10,010 nucleotides of DNA from Candidatus Aminicenantota bacterium (GTDB lineage: Bacteria > Acidobacteriota > Aminicenantia > Aminicenantales > Aminicenantaceae), in contig JAUWJP010000039.1 of NCBI GenBank assembly GCA_030607635.1, forward strand, positions 1-10,010, given 5' to 3'. Below the pieces are notes generated by a model, which ran no database searches, was not told the DNA's origin, and saw only the letters and a program-made list of their open reading frames with translations. Positions 1 to 5,811 of the stretch are shown here, piece after piece. The stretch's first letter is position 1, and every line of letters starts with the position of its first letter. The position numbers and the translations under genes were made by a program.

Positions 1-214
1 ATTTTATATCCAAAACCATTGCTCTAAGAAAACACTTCTTAGTAAACTATCTGTGTCAATGAGGCCTGGATCATCTTAGAGACATGATTTTTATGGTCAA
101 ATGGGACTTCTAAGGCTCATATTTAAGGAAAAATATCAGATTACGTAATTGTTATCAATAATTTATAACAGCCAAACTAGAGAAAAACTCGACAGCCAAA
201 CTAGAGAAAAACTC
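1..214 (+). repeat. Interspersed MITE-like element, copy A (5' part cut off by window edge)
   Basis: Bases 1-181 align without gaps to 2023-2203 (copy B) with scattered substitutions; the left part of the element lies outside the window. It contains a perfect hairpin at 24-42 (CTAAGAA, AACAC loop, TTCTTAG). Its right end is AGCCAAACTA (170-179), the exact reverse complement of the TAGTTTGGCT left end seen in copies B and C. This end is duplicated in tandem with a 24-bp period. No open reading frame runs through it, so it is probably non-autonomous. Confidence 0.85.
168..214 (+). repeat. 24-bp tandem duplication of the element's right end
   Basis: The 23 bases at 168-190 are repeated exactly at 192-214 with one base between them. 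Each unit begins ACAGCCAAACTAGAG, so the terminal motif AGCCAAACTA is present twice. Copy B has only one such unit at its right end. Confidence 0.9.
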
Positions 215-241
215 TATCGTCTGTTTCCTGCGGATTTCTTA

Positions 242-271
242 TTGACTGGATATGTTTGTTCTGTGTATTAT
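242..271 (+). promoter_or_regulatory. Candidate sigma-70 promoter for the aldo/keto reductase
   Basis: TTGACT at 242-247 and TATTAT at 266-271 are separated by 18 bases; each hexamer matches the consensus at five of six positions. Transcription would start near 278 and give a leader of about 260 nt before the start codon at 538. This is a motif reading only; the site lies just outside the right end of repeat copy A. Confidence 0.4.
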
Positions 272-376
272 TGTTGATGCAGTAGCTCAGAGGGTGAAAA
301 TTGAACGAAAATGAGTAGAAATCAAAGCTACCCTAAAAAGCAAATTTCTGTGTTTGGTCCGACGGCAAATAGACGG

Positions 377-390
377 CCAAATATATTTGG
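377..390. promoter_or_regulatory. 14-bp perfect palindrome, possible operator
   Basis: CCAAATATATTTGG is a perfect palindrome located between the candidate promoter and the reductase gene. Two more symmetric sites lie nearby: TCGACGTCGA at 413-422 and a GTCTA/TAGAC stem with 4-nt loop at 463-476. A dyad of this size is compatible with a dimeric regulator site, but no regulator gene is in the window. Confidence 0.35.
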
Positions 391-523
391 AATGGAAATG
401 TTAAGATCCCGCTCGACGTCGAAGATAAAAAATAAATGTGGAAGAATTTCCCAGCAATGACCGTCTAAAAGTAGACAGCACAATCGATGCATGTCGTCAA
501 AAATATAAAATACAAGGAATTTA

Positions 524-529
524 AAGGAG
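524..529 (+). promoter_or_regulatory. Shine-Dalgarno site fixing the reductase start
   Basis: AAGGAG lies 8 bases upstream of ATG 538. An in-frame ATG at 487 has no such site and would add 17 residues ahead of a normal Tat signal, so 538 is preferred. Confidence 0.8.
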
Positions 530-537
530 CAAAATTG

Positions 538-1854
538 ATGAAAAAACGAAAGGGTATGGACAGAAGGGATTTTATTAAAGTTTCGACCCTTGGAGTAGCG
601 GGTGTAGGTGCAATTATTTCAGGCAAACCATTGTATGCTGAACAGGGAAGCGAGACGAAATATCCCAGGATCAAGGAATACCGGACCTTAGGCCGGACTG
701 GGTTCAAAGCGTCCGATATCGGGATCGGGACAGCACGGGTCTATCCGATACCTGTTATGAATGCCGTCCTGGATGCGGGAGTAAACTACATCGACTCGGC
801 CGAAGGGTATGGAAGGGGAGCAGCAGAAAAGAACATCGCAGAAGCCATCAAAGGTAGAGACAGAAAATCCATCTTTATAACCACAAAAATCCGGATAAGG
901 GGAGTCAACAGCAAAGAACAGGTGATTGAAAAAGTCCAGCAATGCTTACAGCGACTTCAGGCTGACTATATCGATTGCTTAATGCTTCAAGGGCCTCCTA
1001 CGGTCGAGGCACTCAAAGATGAAAATTTCCATCAAGGAATGGCCCAACTTAAGAAAGACGGAAAAGTGAGATTTGTCGGGGTTGCCAACCATGGAAGCCA
1101 TTTTCAAGGCCAGGAAGATACTATGGAAAAAGTGCTTCTCGCTGCTGTTGAGGACGGCCGGTTTGATATCTTGCTCCTGGTCTATAATTTCATTCAAAAA
1201 GAAGCTGGAGAAAAAATTCTTGAAGCCGCAGCCAAGAAAAACATCGCCACTACTATCATGAAATCCGATCCACTGGGCAGATATTTCGAGATGAAGACAC
1301 GCATAGAACAGATGAAAGAAAAGGGAGAAACTGTAGACGAAAGAACCCAGCGTTATATGTCCCGAATGGTAGAGACGGCAAAAAAAGCGGAATCTTTCCT
1401 TCAAAAGAACAATTTGAAGGACCCGCGCGAAATCAAAACAGCCGCTTTGAAGTTTGTACTCAATAATCCAAAGGTTAATACCTTGAATCTTGCCTTCAAT
1501 AATTTTGATGATATCAGTAATTTCCTGAAACTCTCCGGCTCTGGCCTAGACCAGACAGAAAAAAATAAATTGGCTGCCTTTGAAGAGGGGTTCGGTCAAT
1601 TGTACTGCCGCCATGCCTGCGGTCTATGCGAATCCAGCTGTCCTTATGATGTCCCCGTGAACACGATAATGCGCTACAACCACTATTTTGAAGCCCATGG
1701 CAGTGAAAAATTCGCTATGGAAAAATATGCAAAACTCGCAACTCATAATGCCGATTACTGCCGCAATTGTGCGGGCTGGTGCGAACAATCCTGTCCTTAT
1801 GGTGTTCCCATACAGGGATTATTAAACATCGCGCATGCACAACTAACGTTTTAA
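538..1854 (+). CDS. Tat-exported aldo/keto reductase with C-terminal double [4Fe-4S] ferredoxin-like region
   Basis: This is a 438-residue protein. Residues 1-34 form a twin-arginine signal (D-RR-DFIK at 8-14, hydrophobic stretch to about 28, likely cleavage after LYA at 34), so the folded, cofactor-loaded enzyme should act outside the cytoplasmic membrane. Residues about 48-340 are an aldo/keto reductase barrel. Asp86 and Tyr91 (DSAEGYG) and Lys117 (TTKI) match three members of the catalytic tetrad. The position normally holding His, in the YIDxLxLH motif, is Gln151 (DYIDCLMLQG). The tail carries two cysteine sets, Cys357-361-364-368 and Cys408-411-415-419, each ending in Cys-Pro, as in 4Fe-4S proteins. 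AKRs with such tails are a known family with mostly unassigned substrates. The gene appears to stand alone, with repeats on both sides. Electron flow between cluster and barrel is inference. Confidence 0.9.
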   Translation: MKKRKGMDRRDFIKVSTLGVAGVGAIISGKPLYAEQGSETKYPRIKEYRTLGRTGFKASDIGIGTARVYPIPVMNAVLDAGVNYIDSAEGYGRGAAEKNIAEAIKGRDRKSIFITTKIRIRGVNSKEQVIEKVQQCLQRLQADYIDCLMLQGPPTVEALKDENFHQGMAQLKKDGKVRFVGVANHGSHFQGQEDTMEKVLLAAVEDGRFDILLLVYNFIQKEAGEKILEAAAKKNIATTIMKSDPLGRYFEMKTRIEQMKEKGETVDERTQRYMSRMVETAKKAESFLQKNNLKDPREIKTAALKFVLNNPKVNTLNLAFNNFDDISNFLKLSGSGLDQTEKNKLAAFEEGFGQLYCRHACGLCESSCPYDVPVNTIMRYNHYFEAHGSEKFAMEKYAKLATHNADYCRNCAGWCEQSCPYGVPIQGLLNIAHAQLTF

Positions 1855-1873
1855 ATTAACCTGGATTATTCAC

Positions 1874-1920
1874 GGGTCGAAAAGGGCTGATATTTTGCCT
1901 TAAAATCTCCTTTTTAACCC
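1874..1920. terminator. Imperfect inverted repeat after the reductase gene, possible terminator
   Basis: GGGTCGAAAAGG (1874-1885) pairs with CCTTTTTAACCC (1909-1920) at 10 of 12 positions. The loop holds a nested ATTTT/AAAAT hairpin (1892-1906). It starts 19 bases after the stop codon. There is no T-tract after the outer stem, so intrinsic termination is uncertain. Confidence 0.35.
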
Positions 1921-1938
1921 TGGATACTGGATACTGCG

Positions 1939-2203
1939 GATACTGTAGTTTGGCTTATGTAACTTGTTGGATTAAATAAAGATATCCTTCAAATCCGCCT
2001 AATTTTTAGCCTTAAACCAGCAATTTTATATCCAAAACCATTGCTCTAAAAAAACACTTCTTAGTAAACTATCCGTGTCAATGAGGCCTGGATCATCTTA
2101 GAGGCATGATTTTTATGGTCAAATGGGACTTCTAAGGCTCATATTTAAGGAGAAATTTCAGCTTACTTATTCGTTATCAAGAACTTATAACAGCCAAAGT
2201 AGA
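1939..2203 (+). repeat. Interspersed MITE-like element, copy B (most complete copy)
   Basis: The core spans 1946-2201 (256 bp). It starts TAGTTTGGCT and ends AGCCAAAGTA, an inverted terminal pair with one mismatch in this copy. Bases 1939-2116 match 3449-3626 (copy C) over 178 bp without gaps and with about five substitutions. Bases 2023-2203 match 1-181 (copy A). The internal hairpin seen in A and C is damaged here (CTAAAAA instead of CTAAGAA). Just before it, GGATACTG-like units are repeated three times (1922-1945). I see no target-site duplication and no ORF. Confidence 0.85.
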
Positions 2204-2325
2204 AAAAAGCAAGAAAAAAGCTATGAATCAAACGCCTTTCTTCAATCGCACCCATCTCTCTGTCTTAAAGGCGATTTCCCCCCTCAAAAAAATCTCGTTT
2301 AAGCCCATTTATCGCTGTGAAATAC

Positions 2326-2472
2326 GTAACTTCTCAATAAGTGTGGGTAGAAGCTATGGATTCCCGCCTCCGCGGGAATGACGATTGAGTATAAGTATCT
2401 GTCATTCCTGCGAAAGCAGGAATCCAGTGATTAGTCACAAATATAATCTACCCCCAATTATTGAGAACTTAC
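2326..2472. mobile_element. 147-bp IS66-type miniature element (MITE) with 8-bp target duplication
   Basis: Terminal inverted repeats of 26 bp (2326-2351 and 2447-2472) match at 23 of 26 positions. The ends are GTAA...TTAC. The octamer TGAAATAC occurs immediately outside both ends, at 2318-2325 and 2473-2480: an exact target-site duplication. Known IS66-family insertion sequences have GTAA-type termini and 8-bp duplications, so trans-mobilisation by an IS66 TnpC transposase is inferred. Inside lie two hairpins in opposite orientation, ATTCCCGC/GCGGGAAT (2360-2379) and ATTCCTGC/GCAGGAAT with a GAAA loop (2404-2423). The first fits the dRS3-style ATTCCC-N8-GGGAAT form. The element has no coding capacity. 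Confidence 0.85.
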
Positions 2473-2480
2473 TGAAATAC

Positions 2481-2740
2481 TAGTTAACTTATTGATTATG
2501 GATAAAATGCCTCGATCCGACCCCTAATTAGAATTAGGTCCAAGATGTAAGGGTGCAATCCATACGGCCTCCCGAAGAAGAGAGGAATAAAGCATTTTTT
2601 TATTTGCATTACTCGCAATTATTCAATAGAATCAGTTTCGTAAAAAAAGGGAAATGATAAATTTTCTGTCCGAATTGTGTGAATGCATTTCTATTAAATG
2701 TGTTTGCGCGTTTGAGATAAGATCTATTTAGGAGGGTTTA
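2481..2740. other. Gene-free stretch upstream of the small membrane protein
   Basis: I recognise no gene or RNA family here. Visible structure is a dyad, CCTAATT-AG-AATTAGG, at 2523-2538, and AT-rich DNA from about 2590. No convincing -35/-10 pair for the gene at 2741 was found; TAAGAT at 2718-2723 could be a -10 box but lacks a good -35. Confidence 0.5.
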
Positions 2741-3166
2741 ATGTTAAAAATCGGTACTTTCTTACTTGCTATCTGTATGGTTTTTTCATGCCTGTACGGC
2801 CTTGTACTAACTGTTTCCCCCGGTACACTTGGGGGGAGTACTCTGGAAGCCCATGGGGGGACTTTAGAGGCGGTGATTGACACAGCGGCAGGGAAGGCCT
2901 TTATTGTTCAGACCAGACATGTTGGGGTGCTGGCCATCTGTTCTTCGATCGCGTTGTTCTTTGTGCTCTTTTTCGGCTTCAAAAAAGGAGCTAAATGGGC
3001 CTGGTGGGCGATTCTCCTTGCTGGAGGTCTCGCTTGGGGTTATGGCTTGATCGTACAAATCCTGGAATCAGACATGAAGAACATGATTCTCCATATTATC
3101 GGTATCGTCATCATGGCATTTGGTCTCCTGCTTCCCATGAAGGAGTTCTTCAAGAAAAAAACATAA
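2741..3166 (+). CDS. Small four-helix integral membrane protein of unknown function
   Basis: This is a 141-residue protein with a strong ribosome site (AGGAGG at 2730-2735, 5 bases before the ATG). Four hydrophobic segments are visible at about residues 4-25, 61-80, 86-107 and 114-132. The loop between the first two (26-60) is long, Gly/Thr-rich and weakly acidic; the C-terminus is basic (MKEFFKKKT), suggesting it faces the cytoplasm. The size and four-helix layout resemble the DoxX- or DUF4345-like small membrane proteins, but I see no diagnostic motif and assign no function. It stands alone: repeats and gene-free DNA lie on both sides, and the next gene is on the opposite strand. Coding status is well supported by the RBS and by hydrophobic segments with clean boundaries. 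Confidence 0.8.
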   Translation: MLKIGTFLLAICMVFSCLYGLVLTVSPGTLGGSTLEAHGGTLEAVIDTAAGKAFIVQTRHVGVLAICSSIALFFVLFFGFKKGAKWAWWAILLAGGLAWGYGLIVQILESDMKNMILHIIGIVIMAFGLLLPMKEFFKKKT

Positions 3167-3401
3167 TAACAGTCTTATTAAGCTACAAATCTACGGCGTA
3201 TAAGCCGATTTGAATTCAGGTACTTGCTCATCTAATTTTTTTAGCTCTAAATCAGCCTTCAAAAATTATCTCTCTAAACATCTGAAGCAGGTCTGATTTT
3301 TCAATCAAAAAAATTCTAAACTTGTCCAGTGAGGGGTACGTCCCCACAAGAAGAACAGGTGTCGGATAAACTAATGTTCTTGCACCTAAAGATTTTTAAG
3401 A
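3167..3401. other. Gene-free stretch with two weak hairpins
   Basis: A partial stem at 3186-3212 (CAAATC...GATTTG with GGC/GCC inside) follows the membrane protein gene by 19 bases, but has no T-tract. A second hairpin lies at 3321-3350. Nothing else is recognised. Confidence 0.4.
3321..3350. repeat. REP-like hairpin with GGGGTACGTCCCC core
   Basis: GGGG-TACGT-CCCC (3333-3345) is flanked by CTTGT (3321-3325) and ACAAG (3346-3350), which are complementary, leaving a bulge on the left side. This resembles the palindromes dispersed by REP-associated transposases. Only one copy is in the window, so the family assignment is a guess. Confidence 0.35.
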
Positions 3402-3626
3402 GTGTGATACTGTAGTTTGGCTTATGTAACTTGTTGAATTACTTGTGTGATACTGTAGTTTGGCTTATGTAACTTGTTGAATTAAATAAAGACATCCTTC
3501 AAATCCGCCTAATTTTTAGTCTTAAACCAGCAATTTTATATCCAAAACCATTGCTCTAAGAAAACACTTCTTAGTAAACTATCCGTGTCAATGAGGCCTG
3601 GATCATCTTAGAGGCGTGATTTTTAT
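3402..3626 (+). repeat. Interspersed MITE-like element, copy C (right end missing, left end duplicated)
   Basis: Bases 3449-3626 match copy B 1939-2116 over 178 bp without gaps; identity then stops abruptly, so the right half is missing. The left end is duplicated: 40 bases at 3402-3441 recur exactly at 3445-3484, a 43-bp period, giving two TAGTTTGGCT termini (3413-3422 and 3456-3465). The internal hairpin CTAAGAA/TTCTTAG is intact at 3556-3574. Confidence 0.88.
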
Positions 3627-3779
3627 TTTTGGGGGCAAAGGTGATTTTCCCCTCAAAGAGCATTGTCTTAAAGTCGATTTTGAGGCCGTTTTTCAGTTTA
3701 ACTCCTGAAAATTCAAACACTTCGTGCGGTCCGACTCCAGAGAAAAAAAGGGAAGGCCAAGAAAGCATAAAGCATGAAA

Positions 3780-3801
3780 AAATGGGATGTGTCCCTATTT
3801 A
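3780..3801 (+). repeat. REP-like GGGATGTGTCCC unit, copy 1
   Basis: AAATGGGATGTGTCCC followed by TATTTA. GGGA/TCCC around TGTG, plus flanking AAAT/ATTT with a bulge, can form an imperfect hairpin. It is identical over 22 bases to 3835-3856 and inversely related to 8200-8221. Confidence 0.75.
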
Positions 3802-3834
3802 ATTTATACATTTATTTATAAATTTATTACTATT

Positions 3835-3856
3835 AAATGGGATGTGTCCCTATTTA
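3835..3856 (+). repeat. REP-like GGGATGTGTCCC unit, copy 2
   Basis: This is an exact 22-base copy of 3780-3801, 55 bases downstream in the same orientation. It lies 30 bases past the stop codon of the minus-strand ATPase gene, so its hairpin could also end or protect that transcript (inference). Confidence 0.75.
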
Positions 3857-3886
3857 TTCCCTATTTATCTATTTATATTCTGCTAT

Positions 3887-4549
3887 TTAATCTGCTTCGC
3901 GGCCATCAAAGAGATGGATGATGCGCTGGGAATGGCTGGCTAAGCGGTCGTCGTGGGTAACCATAATGATTGTATGTCCTTTCTTCCAAAGCCTGCTGAG
4001 AAGTTCTATTATCTCTACGCCGCTTTTAGAATCCAGGTTTCCGGTGGGGGCGTCAGCCAGGATAATGGGAGGATCATTGGCCAAGGCACGGGCCAAAGCG
4101 ATGCGCTGCTGCTGACCTCCGGAAAGCTCTGAGGGCCGGTGTTCTTTCCATTTTAAAAGTCCTACTTCGTTTAATAGTTCAGTAATACGTTCTTTTCGAT
4201 TTCTGGCATTTTTTCCGTTAAAGAGCATGGGGAGCTCTATATTCTCCCAGGCAGTGGCATAGGGGAGGAGGTTGAAATTCTGGAAGACAAAGCCCATCAT
4301 TTTGTTACGGATAGAGGCAAGTTGATCAAATGTAAGTCCTGCTACGTTTTTACCTTCCAGGAAATACTCCCCATCGGTCGGGGTATCAAGACAACCGATG
4401 ATGTTCATAAGAGTCGACTTGCCTGAGCCTGAAGGACCCATGACAGTTACAAATTCTCCGGCAGCAATTTGCAAGGATACTCCGCTCAGCGCTTCAAGCG
4501 ACTGAGTACCCATATGATAAATCTTTTTGATTTTATTGAATTTGATCAT
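3887..4549 (-). CDS. ABC transporter ATP-binding protein, MacB/LolD class, with Ala at the Walker B catalytic position
   Basis: This is a 220-residue nucleotide-binding domain, normal for MacB/LolD-type ATPases. Visible motifs: Walker A GPSGSGKST (38-46), Q-loop Gln90 (FVFQNFNLLP), signature LSGGQQQR (142-149), Walker B IILAD (162-166), D-loop NLD (171-173) and H-loop His199 (MVTHDD). The residue after Asp166, normally the catalytic Glu in ADEPTGNLD, is Ala167, encoded by GCC at 4051-4049. Everything else is intact, so this does not look like decay. The start at 4549 is chosen because GAGGTGAT lies just upstream and MIKF begins the domain; an in-frame extension to 4738 would lie wholly within the upstream permease gene. 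It is the last gene of the operon, 10 bases after the permease stop, and should energise or gate the two permeases. Confidence 0.92.
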   Translation of the reverse strand: MIKFNKIKKIYHMGTQSLEALSGVSLQIAAGEFVTVMGPSGSGKSTLMNIIGCLDTPTDGEYFLEGKNVAGLTFDQLASIRNKMMGFVFQNFNLLPYATAWENIELPMLFNGKNARNRKERITELLNEVGLLKWKEHRPSELSGGQQQRIALARALANDPPIILADAPTGNLDSKSGVEIIELLSRLWKKGHTIIMVTHDDRLASHSQRIIHLFDGREAD

Positions 4550-4552
4550 AAT

Positions 4553-4560
4553 ATCACCTC
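4553..4560 (-). promoter_or_regulatory. Shine-Dalgarno site fixing the ATPase start
   Basis: GAGGTGAT on the minus strand lies 3 bases upstream of ATG 4549 and overlaps the last base of the preceding permease's stop codon (4562-4560), so translation of the two is probably coupled. Confidence 0.75.
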
Positions 4561-5810
4561 TATTCATACCGAAGAGAATCAATGGGATTGAGCCGGGAAG
4601 CACGCACAGCTGGGAAAATGCCTGATATAAATACCAGCGTCCCCACAATGACCAGAAAAATGATGAATGTCTCAAAGGAAAAAACCGGACGCAGGAGATA
4701 TCCTTCGATTCCAAATCCATCGTAATTGATCGGGACAAGCCGAACCAGATGTATGATGTTGAAAGCCGTTACAAGGCCCCAGAAAGTCCCTTTTAAAAAT
4801 ATAAAAAGTGTTTCCAGAATAAACTGTTGGATAATCACCCGGCGCTTAGCACCAAGAGCCATCTTAATGCCGATCTCCTGTTTCCTTTCTCTGATGATAG
4901 CATACATCAAATTAGTCACACCCACAGCTCCGATAAGCAATGTCAAAGCACCCATTATGCCAAGAAACACCTCTATGCCCTTGAATATGGCTCCGGCTTC
5001 TTTAGCGTTTTCGATCGTATTCCAGATACTGAGAGCATAACGGTCAGTGGGATCAAAACGGTTTTTTTTACCCAATAGAGTCTCTACCCGTTCCTCAATA
5101 AGCGGAGACAACTTAGTCTCCCTGGGCTGGATGTGGATGCGGTCGATATGGAGCTGGCTGTCGATCTGGGTGAAGGCCGAGTAGGGGAGGTAAATCTGAT
5201 CTGCGTCTGGCCCCTGATACATGGAATCCTGGAGCTTTTTTTTCAGAACACCAATAACAGTAAATGGGATGCGGTTTATAACGATCTTTTGCCCTACAGG
5301 ATTCTCAGTGCCAAAGAGGTCGGTTCCTACTTTCCAACCGATAAAAGCCACTTTGCGACCATTCTTAACATCCGCAGTATTTAAAAAACGGCCTCCCATT
5401 TGAGGAATTTGGGTCCGCATATGGGCAAACTCTGCTGTTGTTCCATGGATCGTACGGTTGATCTCTTTGCGGTTTGCCGATACGGGCCAATTGTTATAAG
5501 ATTCGGGAGCGATCAAGGATATTTCGGGAATTCTCTCCTTTAGATACTGGATGTCGTCTGGGTAGAGACGAATTCGCCTTCCTTTGGGAAGCCCTTGATA
5601 AAGTTTTGAGGTCTGGCCTCCGGAGATCATGATTAGATCTTGTCCTAAACCGCTGAAACTTATGCGGAACTGGGCAGACATTCCCTGACCAAATGCAAGA
5701 AGTAGAAGAATCGAGAGAGAGCCCCAGAAAAGGGCAAATGTGATCAGAGCAGCTTTCTTACGTCGTTTCCGGAATTCATTCGAAAAGAAGCGCAGCAGTG
5801 TAAGATTCAT
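4560..5810 (-). CDS. ABC transporter permease, MacB/FtsX family (second of pair)
   Basis: This is a 416-residue protein with the MacB-type permease order: one N-terminal helix (about 20-42), a large extracytoplasmic domain (about 43-275), then three helices (about 281-305, 330-352 and 378-402). The coupling region RERKQEIGIKMALGAKRR, between the second and third helices, and the closing FPAVRASRLNPIDSLR motif are typical of FtsX-fold permeases. No ATPase is fused, unlike canonical MacB. It starts 1 base after the stop of the upstream permease, with GAGG at 5821-5818 inside that gene's end. It is a clear paralogue of that neighbour: both share YxG...KGxxIRL and DLF.T.(N/D)PxG motifs. It probably pairs with the neighbour as a heterodimer; the transported substrate is not evident. 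Confidence 0.92.
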   Translation of the reverse strand: MNLTLLRFFSNEFRKRRKKAALITFALFWGSLSILLLLAFGQGMSAQFRISFSGLGQDLIMISGGQTSKLYQGLPKGRRIRLYPDDIQYLKERIPEISLIAPESYNNWPVSANRKEINRTIHGTTAEFAHMRTQIPQMGGRFLNTADVKNGRKVAFIGWKVGTDLFGTENPVGQKIVINRIPFTVIGVLKKKLQDSMYQGPDADQIYLPYSAFTQIDSQLHIDRIHIQPRETKLSPLIEERVETLLGKKNRFDPTDRYALSIWNTIENAKEAGAIFKGIEVFLGIMGALTLLIGAVGVTNLMYAIIRERKQEIGIKMALGAKRRVIIQQFILETLFIFLKGTFWGLVTAFNIIHLVRLVPINYDGFGIEGYLLRPVFSFETFIIFLVIVGTLVFISGIFPAVRASRLNPIDSLRYE

Positions 5811-5811
5811 T

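Larger units (their letters stand above)
3627..3886. other. Gene-free junction between repeat copy C and the ABC operon
   Basis: This stretch follows the truncation point of copy C. A 65-codon minus-strand frame (3768-3571) crosses the repeat, has no ribosome site and no recognisable domain, and is not called. The right part is very AT-rich and holds two REP-like units (3780-3801 and 3835-3856). Confidence 0.4.

Noticed and set aside
280..345. tRNA-like string GTAGCTCAG followed by GGGT in the AKR leader
   Set aside because: It looks like a tRNA D-arm, but there is no T-arm (GGTTCRA type) or acceptor pairing downstream, so no tRNA is called.
487..537. Upstream in-frame ATG for the aldo/keto reductase
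   Set aside because: It has no ribosome site and would put 17 residues in front of a complete Tat signal; the ATG at 538 has AAGGAG at good spacing.
2570..2612. CCTC...GAGG stem followed by a T7 run, considered as a terminator
   Set aside because: The stem is only about four pairs, it is separated from the T-run by some 12 bases, and no gene ends just upstream.
1..3626. The repeated copies A, B and C considered as a CRISPR array or a prophage attachment pair
   Set aside because: The repeats are about 256 bp with gene-length and irregular spacing and show transposon-like terminal inverted repeats; no spacers, cas genes, integrase or phage genes are present.
3571..3768. 65-codon minus-strand open frame
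   Set aside because: It has no ribosome site or domain, and its last third is the repeat element; best seen as chance or as a decayed fragment.
4550..4738. N-terminal extension of the ATPase reading frame
   Set aside because: It lies inside the permease gene in another frame, and the ATPase domain begins at 4549 behind a clear ribosome site.
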